From contig NC_045149.1 in NCBI RefSeq assembly GCF_008831285.2, positions 22,574,535-22,638,534 of the forward strand: a DNA stretch of 64,000 nucleotides. Reading direction: 5' to 3'. The notes under the pieces were generated by a model, which saw nothing but the letters and a program-made list of their open reading frames with translations, was not told where the DNA came from and searched no databases. The stretch's first letter is position 1, and every line of letters starts with the position of its first letter. Made by a program: the position numbers and the translations under genes. The stretch comes from Nymphaea colorata. Lineage: Eukaryota > Streptophyta > Magnoliopsida > Nymphaeales > Nymphaeaceae. Positions 36,013-49,376 of the stretch are shown piece after piece.

Positions 36013-39000
36013 AGCGGGTGCCAGCACTTATCCAAACCAGCCTACAAAATTTAAGTTTATTTACATTTAGAAATTTCAATAATTTTCATTCTTTACATGT
36101 GTGTCCCTCAAAGTTTTAAATTTAAATTTAGAGTACCCTTTAACTAGAAATTTCTAACTCCACTGCTGGCTCGTTCAAACCCAGAAATAGGTCATGTGGT
36201 CCAAATACAAATTCGAAGAGGTTATATTGTCTAAAAAACCGCCCTGAGGGGTGGCAATGTATTCGGCAGTAAGGTGGTCCACCTCTTATAAGGACTCGAG
36301 TTCGAATCCTGAAATAGTCACTGTCACGTTTCAATGTGCTTTTCTTCTGGATCGTAACTCTGTGAACTTAAGAGACGGGCACAGAAAAGCAGTGGCCTCT
36401 TTCAGAAACGATGAAATGAGCTTCTCTTGGTTGTTTAAACTTACCTTAATTTCCGGTCAAACTTCAACCCAAACCCACAAAATAAAAGACAGAAAATCTT
36501 CTAGTTTACTTTTAAAATTGGTTTTAAATTACATTGAAAAATGAAATTAAAGTAAAAATGCCTCTTAAAGTTGAGAGAGAGAAAACAAAAGTGGATCAGG
36601 CTTTTAGGGCCCTCCCTCCCTTATGGCTTGTTATTTTACCCGATACTGACCCAACTTCGGAGTTCGGAACCAGTTTGGATGGGTCCGGCAAAGAAAATAA
36701 GAACCGACAAGTAATCGGATCAACGTGTACATACCACATGGTAACGTAAGTTCGAAACCTGACTCGTTTACATGTAAAGAAATCAGATCTTAAACTCATC
36801 GGGTCGGATCGGATATTAATTAAATCAACTCCTAATTTGAACATGACTCTTAACTCAATGAGGTTAGGTCCAATCATGCAGGACCTGAACAAGCCTGCGT
36901 CCAACTCAAACCCAACTAACACCAACAGCTGGTTTCCAATACGGATCCAATTAAAAATGCACCAGATTCCCATATATAGGCTCTAAGAGGTGTGGGGTCG
37001 AACGGTTTGGCTCGTGAAAGTTTAGTCGTCGGTTTGATTCTTGTAATTGACACTCTAATTAAAGGATGTACCATCTCCCACCGAGGTCCGATTCAAGTAA
37101 GTTCCTTGTTGTCTAACTCTTGATCGGCCGCGGCAGAACTAAGACCACCTAGCTTACAAATTTAAATCTGAAGCTTAAAAATCCAATCGGCTGCAACCAA
37201 ATCCAAATCTAAAACGTGATGAGACTACCGAACCAACGAAAATCATGAGGAATTCATTGGATCCGACTAATAATGAAGTCCACACCCGATCCGAGGTGCA
37301 TTTGGAATCTCGGAAGCAACTGGTTAGTTATGGATCGAAGATCTCATCGAAGCCGATCCATTTGAATCCTCCTTGTCTTCGAAGACAAAAGTGCCATCCG
37401 GTAAAAAGACTGACAGTTATTGCAGCTTTACGAAAAGATGGCCAATTTGAGGGGCCATAAAGAAAAGATGGGGCCTATTTAATTAAAAAAAGCAAGTAAG
37501 ACAGGGGTACACTCGTCTACACGTGAATTTTGTAAGGATATATTGGTAAATGTTTCTGATTTTTCAACTCTCAAAAACTCCAACGGCCAGCTGAACGGGC
37601 AGGTCGTCATCGACCGACATCTCTCAATAATGCTCCGGTGAAATGTCTAAAATACCCTTACAAACACGGAAAGAAATCTTCGCCTTATCCTTTCCCCTTC
37701 TTCTTCGACTAAAGAGAGATTTTTGAAAATGCACCTAAAGATTTAGTGATATTGAGTCAGTTGCACACCTAACTTTTTATATTGTTAAAAAGTCCCTTGC
37801 TTGATTTACTAAAGGCTGAGGCTAACTTAAGTTTGGTTAATAATATAAAATATCTAAATTACTCTCAATGCAAATAAGAAAAGATTAATCATGTTCATTA
37901 GTTTACATTGACTTGTCTAAGTATAATAATTACTTTAATGCATATTTAACTATGCCAAATAAATAATAAATTGGTTCTTGTTCCTGGATGTCAAAATTGA
38001 TGAGTCCATTTTTTATGCTATTTTTAGAATAACAAAATGTTGAATTTTACTTATTCAATTATACATCTTTAATTAAAAGGAAAACAACCGTGTTGTATTT
38101 TAACAATATGGGGAAGTTAATTGTTAGTGATGATTGAAATTTTTTCAAAAAAAATGCTTTTAATAATTTTTTATTTTTTAAATTTTGGTTTTCCCCATTT
38201 TCTTACAAGTTAAATGAAAACTTACTTTTTTATTCTTTAATAAAATTTACAATGGTCTCAAAAGCAAAACATATTGATCGTGCACACAAGACAATCACAT
38301 GTTTAATTTTCATGGATGTTATTTTTTTGGACCGTAAAAAGTAGGATCATGACACTCTAGTTGACAGGTGTATTGTAGTCTATGTAAGTACCAACACAAA
38401 CCATAACCCTAAATGTCAAGAAATAAAGGAGCTTTTAGGTTTTTTTCGAACAATGGGTTGTTAACTTCCTACTCACCGAATTATAAAACATATCATATGA
38501 TTGTTAAATAACAATAAAAAATAATAAGAGTGAATTTCTCTTAAAGAAATGAAAATTCACTTTTCCTATGCAACAGTCTTCATATAAATCCTGGATTTAC
38601 CAAAAATCACAAAAAATGAATATTTTTCTGAATTATTCTCAAAGGCTGGAGCCCCAAATTGAAATCTTCTCTTGTTTTCTTGGCGTCGTTGTAATTTTTA
38701 ACTTTATTATTTTTATGATTATACAGGGCCATAAATGTATAAAGGTTACGTGTTCAAATCGGCCTGTTCGATCGGAATCTTCAAATTTCCTATTAATTGC
38801 AGGATATATGTCTCTGTCTAAATTGATTTTTTTTGTAAAGTATGCAACATTTGTGGACAGCTTAGATACGAAATAAATATTTTTTAAATTTAGATGTGCT
38901 ATTTCATAAATAATCATTTATTTTGGCTTCTCTCATTTTCTCGCATTAAATGCTTCTTTTAATTTATTTTTGATAGTAACCTTTTCAGTTTCAACAGCAC

Positions 39001-41621
39001 CGCTGCTTTCTGCTGTGATCTTGGTTGGGTTCAGTTTGTGATCATTCAATTCTAATGTGGTTAATTTGGTTCATGAATATTCGTGGCGCTCCTTGGAAAC
39101 AACCAAATATTTCTTTTATACGTCTGTCAATATTTTAAGAAGGTCTACAATATATGAAAATATGCCAATAAAAAATTAGTCCAGAAAATGAAATATTATT
39201 AAACTTTATGAGCTGATAAAATTAAAACTTACAATTGTTAAAAATTTTATAAATTCTGATTTATTCAAATCAATTTTTCTGAAGGACAAAGTGGATTTTT
39301 TTTTTTGGAGGAGTGTGGGGCTGATGGCGCGATTATCCTGAAGAGGTTGAAGCACATTTCCTTTTCCCTTTACCCCGAGGTATAAGGTTGTCTCAGAATT
39401 TGGTGGAAAACAATATCTAGTTCAGAAGAATAGTACCCACAAGAATTATTTATAGTTCATAAAAATAATACCCACAAAAACCATGCTGACGACTGAACTT
39501 TCATTATCTTGTAAGTTTGACCATCCATGCTACACAACTCGCAGTGTATAGTGTATAGTTGTAAGCATTCAAAAAGTATACAAGACAATTTTCTATTTTC
39601 ATTTGTTATCATTCCCTTTTCCCACTTGATCTTTTGCATTTCAATTCAAGAGCATTAGAGTTAAGAAGGAGAAAGATAACAAAAATAAAGCCAAGATTAT
39701 TGGTGTGTTTGAAAGCATAAAAGAAGAGAGATATCTCTGGCTTATCTAACGATTGTTGGCAATTATATATGCGTAAGCTTAATAATTTAATATTAACTCT
39801 TTATTTAATATATTTATTAATTTATTCCTCTCGTTACTTTTGCCGTTATCACAAAGCTAATTAAGTTCAAATTTGAAGCAAGTTGTTTCAGTACTACTAG
39901 TGCTATTTTTGTGGAGTGTGGGATTGAAAAGAATGTTAACATCCCAAGGTACCGAAAGTAATCCTAAAAAGATGAGAGGCTTCGGCTTTCAACTAAAACG
40001 GTATGATGAAATATTCATCATCTTCATAAAAAAAGAATGCTAACAATATAAGAAAACTCAAACAGAAGAGACTTTATTTCAATATACATTGTTAGGAGAC
40101 ATGCTTCCGGCCTTTAATTGCCAAATACTAATTATATAAACTCATCAACTCATATTTAATCCAAAGTCGTCAACTTATACGAACATTTGTTCAAATAAAC
40201 TATTTAATTGAAATTTCTCTCAAATATATTGACGTCCTTGCTTGCCCTGCCATCACTTTTAGCTAGTCATATGCCCAAACAAAATCTGACCAAACTAGAG
40301 CCAAACTAGAGAGAGCTTAGGAACATGACATACAAGTACAATAACAGACAAGATGAAAGTTCAACAGTTTCAAAGGAGGAACTGAATGAATGTCAGATCA
40401 AAGTACCGCCTGAGTTGACAGAAGATCAGAATTTCAGAGTTGTTTCCCGTTGGATCATACAAGTTTTTATATTTGGGCTTAATCCTATGTGTATCGATAT
40501 TTTTACCTATACCAACGTTTACAAATTTGGATCCAAATTCATCCTTAAATTGTCAAAGGCCATTCTGATTTTAGGGTAGGGTAACATGGATATGTTCAAG
40601 TGAGCCAGAGATTTGTCCCGCCACCTGAAACGAGGCCCGAAAGCCCCCCATTTCCCTTGTTTTTAGGGTCTTCAGTTGTGTTCGTGTCAGCAATAGTAAC
40701 GGTGCATCATTCAACTTGGATGTCGCGCCTTACTACCTTAACACAAAGAAACATAATACCCACATGAATCAAACTAAAAACCTGTTTTATACATAAACTA
40801 AAAACCTGTTTTATACATGTACCTAGCTCGATGCCCCTTCAAACGTATATGTTGATAGAATAAATTTAGACCTAGGACTCGAAAAAGTGAACCAAAGTCT
40901 CATCCTTTTTAACTTAAGAGTCAATATACCTTTTAACTTGATGTTGTGCTTCATTTTTATTTTACCCTTAATTAACGCTCATAGGATTCGAACTGAGCAT
41001 TCAATCCATATAATTTGTATCTAATCAATTCGGCCACATGTCAACGGAATAAATAAAAGCAAAAATAACATTTTATTTTTAATTTAAGAAGGCCAGATAC
41101 GTTCCAGTGCATATCTATACCTTTCATTCAAAGCATTCGATATTAGACGGAAACCGATATTGGGATTTGAATTTTGAATCCGAGATATCGGATCCGTTTT
41201 ACTGCAGCTCAAAGAAAGCTGGATAATCGAGGGGCAACGTCGCCCTCCCGCGGAAGCGCCAGCTCGTCCCGCTCACGTGGCCTTCGGCTTCAACCACTCT
41301 TTACTCCTCGTGGGGGCGTTACCGTCATTTCACTCCAACTCCCCACCGGTCCATTATCTGGTGAGGCGCTTCCCCACGTCCACATCCTCCTGTACAAAAA
41401 AAAATCTCCCCATTCCATTTCCGACTTCTCCATCCCTCCCGCTCTCTGTCTTCTTCCACTTCTTCCTTTCTTTACTCCTACTGCTGCGCACGTTCTTGCT
41501 CCTTCGGTATCAGCACTGCCAGGATCTCAGGGAGGCCGTCCCCGTCTAGGTTCTTGTTTCTTCAGGATCCGAGGGATTCAGGGGAGGAACAGCGCGGGGG
41601 TGTGGGAGAAGGGAAGGAGCC

Positions 41622-44600
41622 ATGGACACTAGCTCGTTCCTGACGTCGCTCTTGACGTCGTTCCTGATATTCGTGGTGCTGGTGCTCCTCTTCCTCTACC
41701 TGTCCCAGAGACCGGGGAACGAGGTCGTCTACTTCCCGAACAGGATCCTCAAGGGCCTCGAGCCCAGGGAGGGGGCCAGGGGGCCCTTCGCTTGGGTGAG
41801 AGGGGCCTTCGGGGCGTCGGAGCAGGAGCTCGTCGACCTCGCCGGCGTCGACGCTGCCGTCTACATCGTCTTCCTCGGCTCAGGTAAGCCGCCGCCTTCT
41901 TCTTCTAGTACTACTTCCTCCTCTTTCCGTCTGGTTTTCTCGGATCCACAATGACCGAACCGCCCTCTCCGGCCGGTAGAGGACATTTTCGGAAGAAGGG
42001 AGTAAGAATCCGGTCCTTTTTTTTTTTTTTTTTTTTTTTTTGCTTTTGAAAAAATCTTTTCCGGCCTCTGCCCTTCATCTCCTTTCTAATTATGGGTGGA
42101 AGGTTGTTAAAGAGTCAGTCCAGGCGGTTTCACAAACCAGGAAGGACAGTCACGTGACTCACGTTCTCCCTTTCCCCCCTTTTTTTTTATCTTTTTGTAA
42201 TTTTTGCTTTTTTTTTTTTGCTTTGAAGGGGAGAGACTAGAGAGTCATTCGCCGCTTGGAGGGCAATTTGGGTAGTTATTGTGTCGGCAACAATTTAATT
42301 TTCAGTTACACTGGGACCCGTCCTTTCTGTCATGGGAAAGGACTCGATAAGGGGGGACCCACCCGCTTGCATTTTTCTTAGACGAGAATGCCCTGCGTTG
42401 TCGTTGACACTTTGCGCAACGTTCGCTATTTCCAACCGTTAGCTCGGAACTGAGATGTCGGTGAGTGTGTGACTGGCCGTTGAGGGTGTTCCCGTAATTT
42501 TCGTTTTGAGAGTATGGCCCCACTCTTCCCCATAGCGGCTCCAGGGATGTCTTTTAGAGCCGTTCTCACTTTTCCAGGGAGAGAGAGGGAGGGAGTTCAC
42601 TCACTCCACCCCTCGGTGGGAGCAAAAACTCTTCAAGGACAAGTATCAGCGTTGAAATTTTGAGGTTAAGATTTGGGATTGAGCTTTGAAAAGGAAGTTG
42701 TTGCAGAAACCTTGAGGAAAATATAAAAATGCATCTATAATTTGGCGATAACGTTACTGGGAAGATGTACTTTTAGTTTCAGATCATTAATCGAAAACGG
42801 TTTTCTGTCTGTCAGTCCTAAGTTATTACCCGCCAACCTAAGGATAAAGGAGGGGCTGGTAGTGAGAAGAAGACGAATGCTTTCAGTAGTGGCAGATTTG
42901 AAGTTTATTAGTTTGCGTTAGCGCGTTTAACTTATCCAATAATATCAGTTGGGAATTAGCTAGAATTAGAGTAGTTGATTCTTTTGTTGATATCTAATTT
43001 TTCATGACGCTACAAGGTTATTCAAGTAAAATGGAAATGTATACATAAAGGGTGGTAAGAAATGCTATTTTTTAAAAGTTCGCTAATTTAACAATTGATT
43101 TTGCAGGTTTCTTTTGTTACTTAATATTGCAAAATTTCATGTGTCTTTGACAATATAAAAGTTGGTCTGTTTTTCATTATCGCTAAAACCAACTTCTTAC
43201 ATGTGTTTTTGAAAACTTCTCAAACCTCCCACGTGCCCAAAGGAGTTGGCTTAGTGGAGTTGAACTGCGGCTGTTAGGTGGACAGCCACGGTTGAAGCTT
43301 TATGGGTTTTACTCTCTGCAAAAGCAGAATCATGTATGTGGGAGGTACTGACCTTGAGGTTTTAAGGCAATGGACGGGTGGCTAAGTTTATGGACTCGAA
43401 TCCAGTTTCCCCTTTCAATAAATAGAGTTAGAAACTTAAGAGTCCACGTAGCTGTTGTGTGCTATGATTGCTGACATTTCCCCTGTTGACTTTTTAAAAT
43501 TTCAGTATTGGCAATACTGGTGTTCTCTGGCCTGATTTTGTTGCCGATGCTTCTCTCGGTGAACGCAACAGATAACTACATAGAGTCAAGCCAAAGCAGC
43601 CAGACAAACTTCACTAGTTTTGACAAGCTCTCCATGTCAAATATTGCGGTACAGCTCAAATACTTTTAATAATCTGTATAGAGTTCTTATGCTAATCTTA
43701 CTGGAGCTGTGATTGCCATTATTTTTTCTTACTTCTTTATACGATCTTTAATAAGTTTTCTAATGGTGCCAAGGTGGTGCTTTTACCTTTGCTCATGATA
43801 ATCTTGATTTTCACTTGTAACTTAGCTTGCATACCTAATTCGTGAGACTGAGAAGTGCTTGACGATTTTAAAGTTGATGGCGAGCATAAGGTTGATTTTT
43901 ACACATCTTCAAATTCGTGGTGTCAATATGTGGAACCTAACTCATTTAGGTTGTGACACTGGGGAGTGGGGAGCGATTTTGTGGCATGAAGTCCTAGAAG
44001 TTTTCTTACTCAAATTGCAAAGAATGGTAGATGGTAGTGGAATTGGCGTATTTCTTATCTTCAGAGACTTCGTGGTACTTGGTTGCTCAACAAAAGGGGA
44101 ATTAAATAACTTAATCAGACAATAACTAGCGGTTAGAGGTATTGCTTGCGATGGCAACAATAAAAAGCGGGTGCTGAAATTAATCCTTGAAACGCTAATT
44201 GATGAAACATGGGGGTGGGTATTTAGTGAATCAATATGTTTTCTTTCATGGAAATGAATGTTCTTTTTTTTGCAGGCTTCTTCCATTGAAGACCATATCT
44301 TCTGTTTATTGACATTTGGATGCGAAAAGATTGATATTATATATATCGTTACTTTTTTATTGTAATTTTGCATTGATAATCATGGGTTCCAATCCTTGTC
44401 GATGATTGTTCTGATTGTGATCTGGAATATTTTTAATACAACAGCAACGTAGCAACAGGATGTGGGCACATCTACTGGCAGTTTATTGGGTTTCTCTTGT
44501 TACTTTTTACATATTGTGGAAGGCTTACAAACATGTCTCTGAGTTGAGGACTACAGCACTGACTGCTGCCGAAACGAAGCCTGAACGTTTTGCGGTGCTT

Positions 44601-47434
44601 GTTAGAGATATCCCTCCTCTTCCTCCAGGTCAAACTCGCAAGGAGCAAGTCGATTCCTATTTCAGGCAGCTACATCCTGATTCATTCTACAGATCCTTAG
44701 TGGTCACTGACAACAAAGAGGTACCGCTGCTTCTGGTTTCTTTGGGCAAGTAGTGCGCACTCTGTTATTAGGATTTAGGACGTGAATACTGTGTACAAAC
44801 AGTAAGGCCTCTTTGAAATGTTTGAGCTCAAGAACCTTACAACGTCATCAGATTGCTAAAAATCCACATTTGAATTCTGTATATTTATTTGTTTTTATGT
44901 AGGTATAGTCTTAATTTACTCAAACATGATTTTGTAAAAAAAAACAGGTCAACGGTTTGGCACATGATTTATTGACAAGTTTTATGGGCTAGTTCGATTA
45001 ACTGTTTCTCTACCCAACTCCAAGGTTTACGAACTGTCAACCATGATTTTCTTGCTATGCCATGAGTTGAATCTTATGTTCTCATTGCAGCTGATTAAAC
45101 CTGATTAAATGGTATATTAGTCAATATAATCACAAGTCTTGTGTCACATATTTGATATCCACTCCCTCTCTCTCATATTTTTAAACGCATAGATGCATTT
45201 TGAATTGCACGTTGTCTTTACCAAATAATCGTATTATCAGATCTTTAGCTCTCATTGATTTTCGCATTGTAACATCCCAGGTAATTGTTTTTTGTTACTT
45301 CTATTAGGAAGCATATTGTATTTCAACATAGCATATTTATTTTATTCCTGTGGTACAGGCTAACAAAATATGGCAAGAGCTGGAGAATTACAAAAAAAAG
45401 CTCGCTCATGCAGAAGCTGTATTTGTGGAAAATGAAAAAGTCAGACCAAAGCATAGGACTGGATTTCTTGGACTCATCGGCCAGAAAGTCGACACAATTG
45501 AGTTCTGCAACCAGCAAATCAAAGAACTGACTCCGAAGCTGGAGGCTGAACAAAAGACAACATTAAAGGAAAAACAACTTGCATCTGCTATTGTGTTTTT
45601 TAACAGCTGGCCGGCAGCAGTATCTGCTTCCCAGACCATCCATAGTCAGCCGCTTGACAAATGGAGTGTGATGGCAGCTCCTGAGCCTCGTGAGTTATTA
45701 TGGGAGAATCTGTCTATCCCATTTTTCGTCAGGCTTGTCAGACAGTATGCGATCTATGTCGTTGTATTCTTTACCATTTTCTTTTACATGATACCAATAA
45801 CTTTCATCTCCGCATTTACAACTCTCGCAAATCTGAGGAAGTACCTGCCCTTTTTGAAACCAATTGTTGATCAGGCAGAGATTAAGACAGTTCTGGAAGC
45901 CTACCTGCCTCAGATTGCCTTGTTGGTTTTCCTGGCAATATTGCCAATGATCTTGCTGGCTCTGTCGAAGTTAGAAGGGATCCCTTCATTAAGTCATGCA
46001 ATTAGAGCAACGTCTGGCAAGTACTTCTATTTCACGGTGCTCAATGTCTTTATTGGGGTTACACTGGCTTCTGGCTTGTTCAAGTCATTTAAGCAGTTCG
46101 TCAAACATGCTAACACAATTGTTCCCACGCTTGGGAAATCTCTGCCTGGAAGCACTAATTTCTTCATAACATATGTTGCCTTGAAGTAAGATTTCTGTCA
46201 GCTTGATGGTGTTTCTATGTTGCTAGAACGTCTCTTTTTCTCTCTCCTAACAAAAGTAGCCTACGTTTTCTTCAGGTTCTTTGTAGGTTATGGGCTTGAG
46301 CTCTCTCGCTTGGTGCCATTGATCCTCTACCATCTTAAAAGGAGGTTTCTTTGCAAAACAGATGCAGAACTGAAGGAGGCTTGGGCTCCTGGGGATTTTA
46401 ATTATGCAACCAAAGTTCCAAATGACATGCTGATAACTACAGTTGTGATGTGTTATTCAGTAATTGCGCCAGTAATAATCCCTTTTGGCGTTCTGTATTT
46501 TGCAATTGGATGGGTCGTGCTCAGGAATCAGGTGAGACTTGCTCTCTTTCTCTCTCTTGTAGAGGTTATTCTTCTCAGAGAACCTCATATATAATTACTA
46601 CCAAAGCTATGTTTTTTTCCAGGATGTCATTCTGCTTCAATCTTAAACTAGATATATAATTCACATTCAATTCAAAAGGAAAATTCTTAATTGAAGAAAG
46701 TAAATAGAATAGTTATTTCTTTATCAATTAGAATACTGATGGGAAAAAGAAATTATTTGAGATTACTCTTTTTCCTAGAAAGGTCTTCATCGAAAATCCC
46801 CTCAGTAGTGCATTTGGCAATTTTCTATAATTCCATTTGTGGTGTGATCACCAATAACCAGATGGTTGGTCCAAACAAATCATACTAGTCTGGAAAATTA
46901 ACCAAAGGCGAAAATGACCTATCTGGCAAACGAAGTTGCCAATGGAGTAACTTCGATTCATGGGCTATTTTGATTATACAGTATCTGCCAATGGAGTTGT
47001 TTTGGTTCACGTGCTATCTTGATTGTTTTCCATCTGTGCAGGCCTTGAAAGTTTATGTGCCTTCCTATGAAAGCTATGGGCGCATGTGGCCACACATTCA
47101 TACTCGAATCCTAGCATCCCTTGTTCTCTTTCAGATCACCATGATTGGCTATTTGGGAGTAAAGTATTTTTACAGCACTGCATTGCTCATACCCCTTCCA
47201 ATTTTGAGTGTGATCTTTGGGTACATTTGCTCCAAACGTTTCTACCAGTCCTTTGCCTTTGTTCCACTGGAAATTGCCAGCCAGCAGCCCAAACAAAGTC
47301 CCAATCTGGAGGCAGCATTCGAGGCCTATGTCCCGCCATGCTTGAGTACAGAGAAGTTCGAAGATATAGAGCAGTATGAAGATGCTCGCTCAGAGGTATC
47401 AAGGACTGCATCAGCAGTATATGCGACCGCCTAG
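41622..47434 (+). CDS. ERD4: ERD4 / CSC1-like OSCA-family membrane channel, six exons, complete
   Basis: By family this belongs to the OSCA/TMEM63 group of hyperosmolality- and stretch-gated cation channels; ERD4 (OSCA3.1) is dehydration-induced in Arabidopsis. Exons are 41622-41883, 43506-43648, 44445-44720, 45359-46185, 46276-46531 and 47042-47434. They sum to 2157 nt, 718 residues, against about 724. An N-terminal membrane segment (about 5-26) precedes YFPNRILKGLEP. Further segments lie at about 88-105 and 140-160. The cytosolic domain (about 165-355) shows VRDIPPLPPGQT, YRSLVVT and GFLGLIGQKVDTIE, and ends at APEPRELLWENL. The multi-pass DUF221 region follows, with YMIPITFIS, HAIRATSGKYFYF and VPSYESYGRMWPHIH. 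All junctions are GT-AG and in phase. Exon 1 is strikingly GC-rich compared with the rest. It is convergent with the helicase gene downstream. Confidence 0.96.
43240..43440 (+). repeat. possible tRNA-related repeat in ERD4 intron 1
   Basis: It contains an A-box-like gttggcttagtggag (about 43245) and a B-box-like ggactcgaatcc (about 43392). The spacing is far larger than in a tRNA, so this is at best a rearranged SINE remnant. Confidence 0.25.
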
Positions 47435-49376
47435 TTGCAATATTATTTCCTGTAAATATGTGTCATAGAAGCTTCTGCCTTGCTTGTCGCGTGCTTTTTT
47501 TTTTTTTAATTATTTGTGCTTCTTTTAGGAAGAAAACCACGTTGCATTTGTTGTGAATCTTTTTATTTTTACTAGCATTTCTTTGTATGTTCACCTCTCT
47601 GTCGGGAAAATGTCCCTCTGTCCCAAAATGTACGTTTCTTCTGTTGCTTTGGTCTGGCTTTCATTTGTCAATTGGTTCTGTTACTATTTTCTTGACACAA
47701 GTGTGTACTTTTCTTAACGTTATTCATTCTAGTCATTCTAGTGTGCAAGGTATTATATTAGTAATCGTCTCACAGATCGTCTGCCTTGGTGCCTGGTGGT
47801 AAAAATCTTTACTATGAAACGTGCAAAGTTCTTAGGAAAACCCAGCGTCCTAGATGCTCATGTAGCCGTTCAAAACCCCTTCTGGTCCCTACCTAATTCT
47901 ATAGAGATGCACTCGGTTTGGGCTTATGTAAGGAGTGGCGACCACAAAATTGGACCACAGACAGACTTTTCTTTTGGGCCTTTTCTAAACTTCGTGGTGG
48001 CATTCATGTATGTGGCAAGGATTGTGATTGTCGGCATGCAATGGAGAAAACGAGTGTGGTTATGGAAAACCCAACCGCTTGCATGATTATCATTTCCCCT
48101 TCAAATTACTTGATTGCTATCTCAACCCCATACTCTTTTGTCCCCGGTTGTAATTTATCCAATTTATTCCATTGGTGCAATATCTCTAAATATGCTTAAG
48201 GTGAACAGAAAGGAACTTTTCAAAATTTTATTCCTTTATTCCTGCTCGTCTACTTTGTCCTTGGTTTTGTTTACCAGTTTTCATTACGCTGGTAGGAATC
48301 AAGAGAAGCAATTTCCAATCATACGATTTTCATAATTGGTCTATCAGTCACAAAATCCTATGCTTTTCATAATTCAAGCTTGTTGTCTAACTCTAGCCGT
48401 TTGGAAAAATGGAAGGAGATGTACACCAGATATGCAGCTGTCTCAAATTGCAATCAGAATGACAGAATAGTATTTGTTATTCTTGGGTGGAGACCTGAAT
48501 TGGTGAACGGATCCGTCTTATGGTTTGAGCCCAGATCAACTAATTTTTCCTTCTTCAGCTTCGGGATTTATCTACACCAAATATTTTCTGACCATCAAAC
48601 CAGAGTTTGTAGAACTGAACGAGATGTTAGAAAAAATTCAGGACCCTAAATCTGTCATGGGAGAATGAAAAAGACACATTTGACGACAACTGTAGCTATG
48701 TAGGTTGGAATGTGGATCACTCGTCTGTCAAATATATTGGCATATCTCTTTTCTGGAGTTAGCATTAACTCAGGACAAATTCACAGGCTTGATAGCTAGC
48801 GCAGGGAAGATGAATGTGCGTTTTTTTTTAATTGGTGAAGTGTCTTCTTCAATCGGTCGCTACTCAAATCTTTTACTATGGGCAACGACTTCCAGGTCTG
48901 CTGCCGGATTTATAAATGAAATTGAAAGATTTATGGGAGGGTCCGTATGAGGGCATTCACATTATTGCCAGAGCTTGCATCATGTAAACTGGAATGGCCT
49001 ATGCTTGGGAATCAGAGCTTTAGTTCCCCCTTTCCCCTTGGGCTCGATTCGTTAGGAACACAGAAAAACACTACTCCAGGTCCTCCAGCTTGTGTCAAAT
49101 TTGCCTTCAGAAAAAATTACAAATAAAGAAACTCGTTTGAGTAAATACATTAATCTTACTGAACCATACCCCAGAAAAGCTTTTCCACCATGGGGGAGGT
49201 TTCTAATAAGACAATTGTTTACGAAATGTATGTACACTGAACAGCTTATCCACTATGGTGAAAAATGATACGAGTGTCTCCATTGCAGAATTCCGATGAA
49301 ACAAATCTGCAATCAGGAAGATCTTCAGAATCTCTCTTCCAACAGCAGTCACTGGATCTGTGCTAAACAGATCCTC
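47435..49376. other. intergenic DNA between the convergent 3' ends of ERD4 and the helicase gene
   Basis: It contains the 3' UTRs of both genes, including a T-run near 47498. Short open frames (up to 96 codons) have no family resemblance. No other gene is seen. Confidence 0.55.

Larger units (their letters stand above)
32092..41600. other. long intergenic region, repeats only
   Basis: About 9.5 kb separate the divergently transcribed CLPR4 (-) and ERD4 (+). No protein family is recognisable in any frame. A 120-codon frame at 32811-33173 (+) has no match I can name. Contents that can be supported are diverged tandem repeats (33195-33370 and 34005-34145), two hAT-type MITEs, several tRNA-like fragments, and a very AT-rich stretch from 37.7 to 40.6 kb. 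The last few hundred bases become GC-rich toward the ERD4 start and should hold its promoter and leader; no clear TATA box was found. Confidence 0.5.

Noticed and set aside
36249-36310. Possible tRNA gene around GAGTTCGAATCC
   Set aside because: A B-box-like word is present but acceptor and anticodon stems do not form. At best a SINE remnant.
41174-41632. 152-codon frame overlapping the ERD4 start
   Set aside because: It begins with a non-ATG codon and is low-complexity leader sequence. The ERD4 frame starts cleanly at 41622.
43859-44125. 88-codon frame between ERD4 exons 2 and 3
   Set aside because: It lies inside an intron whose two splice sites are clear and has no protein-family resemblance.
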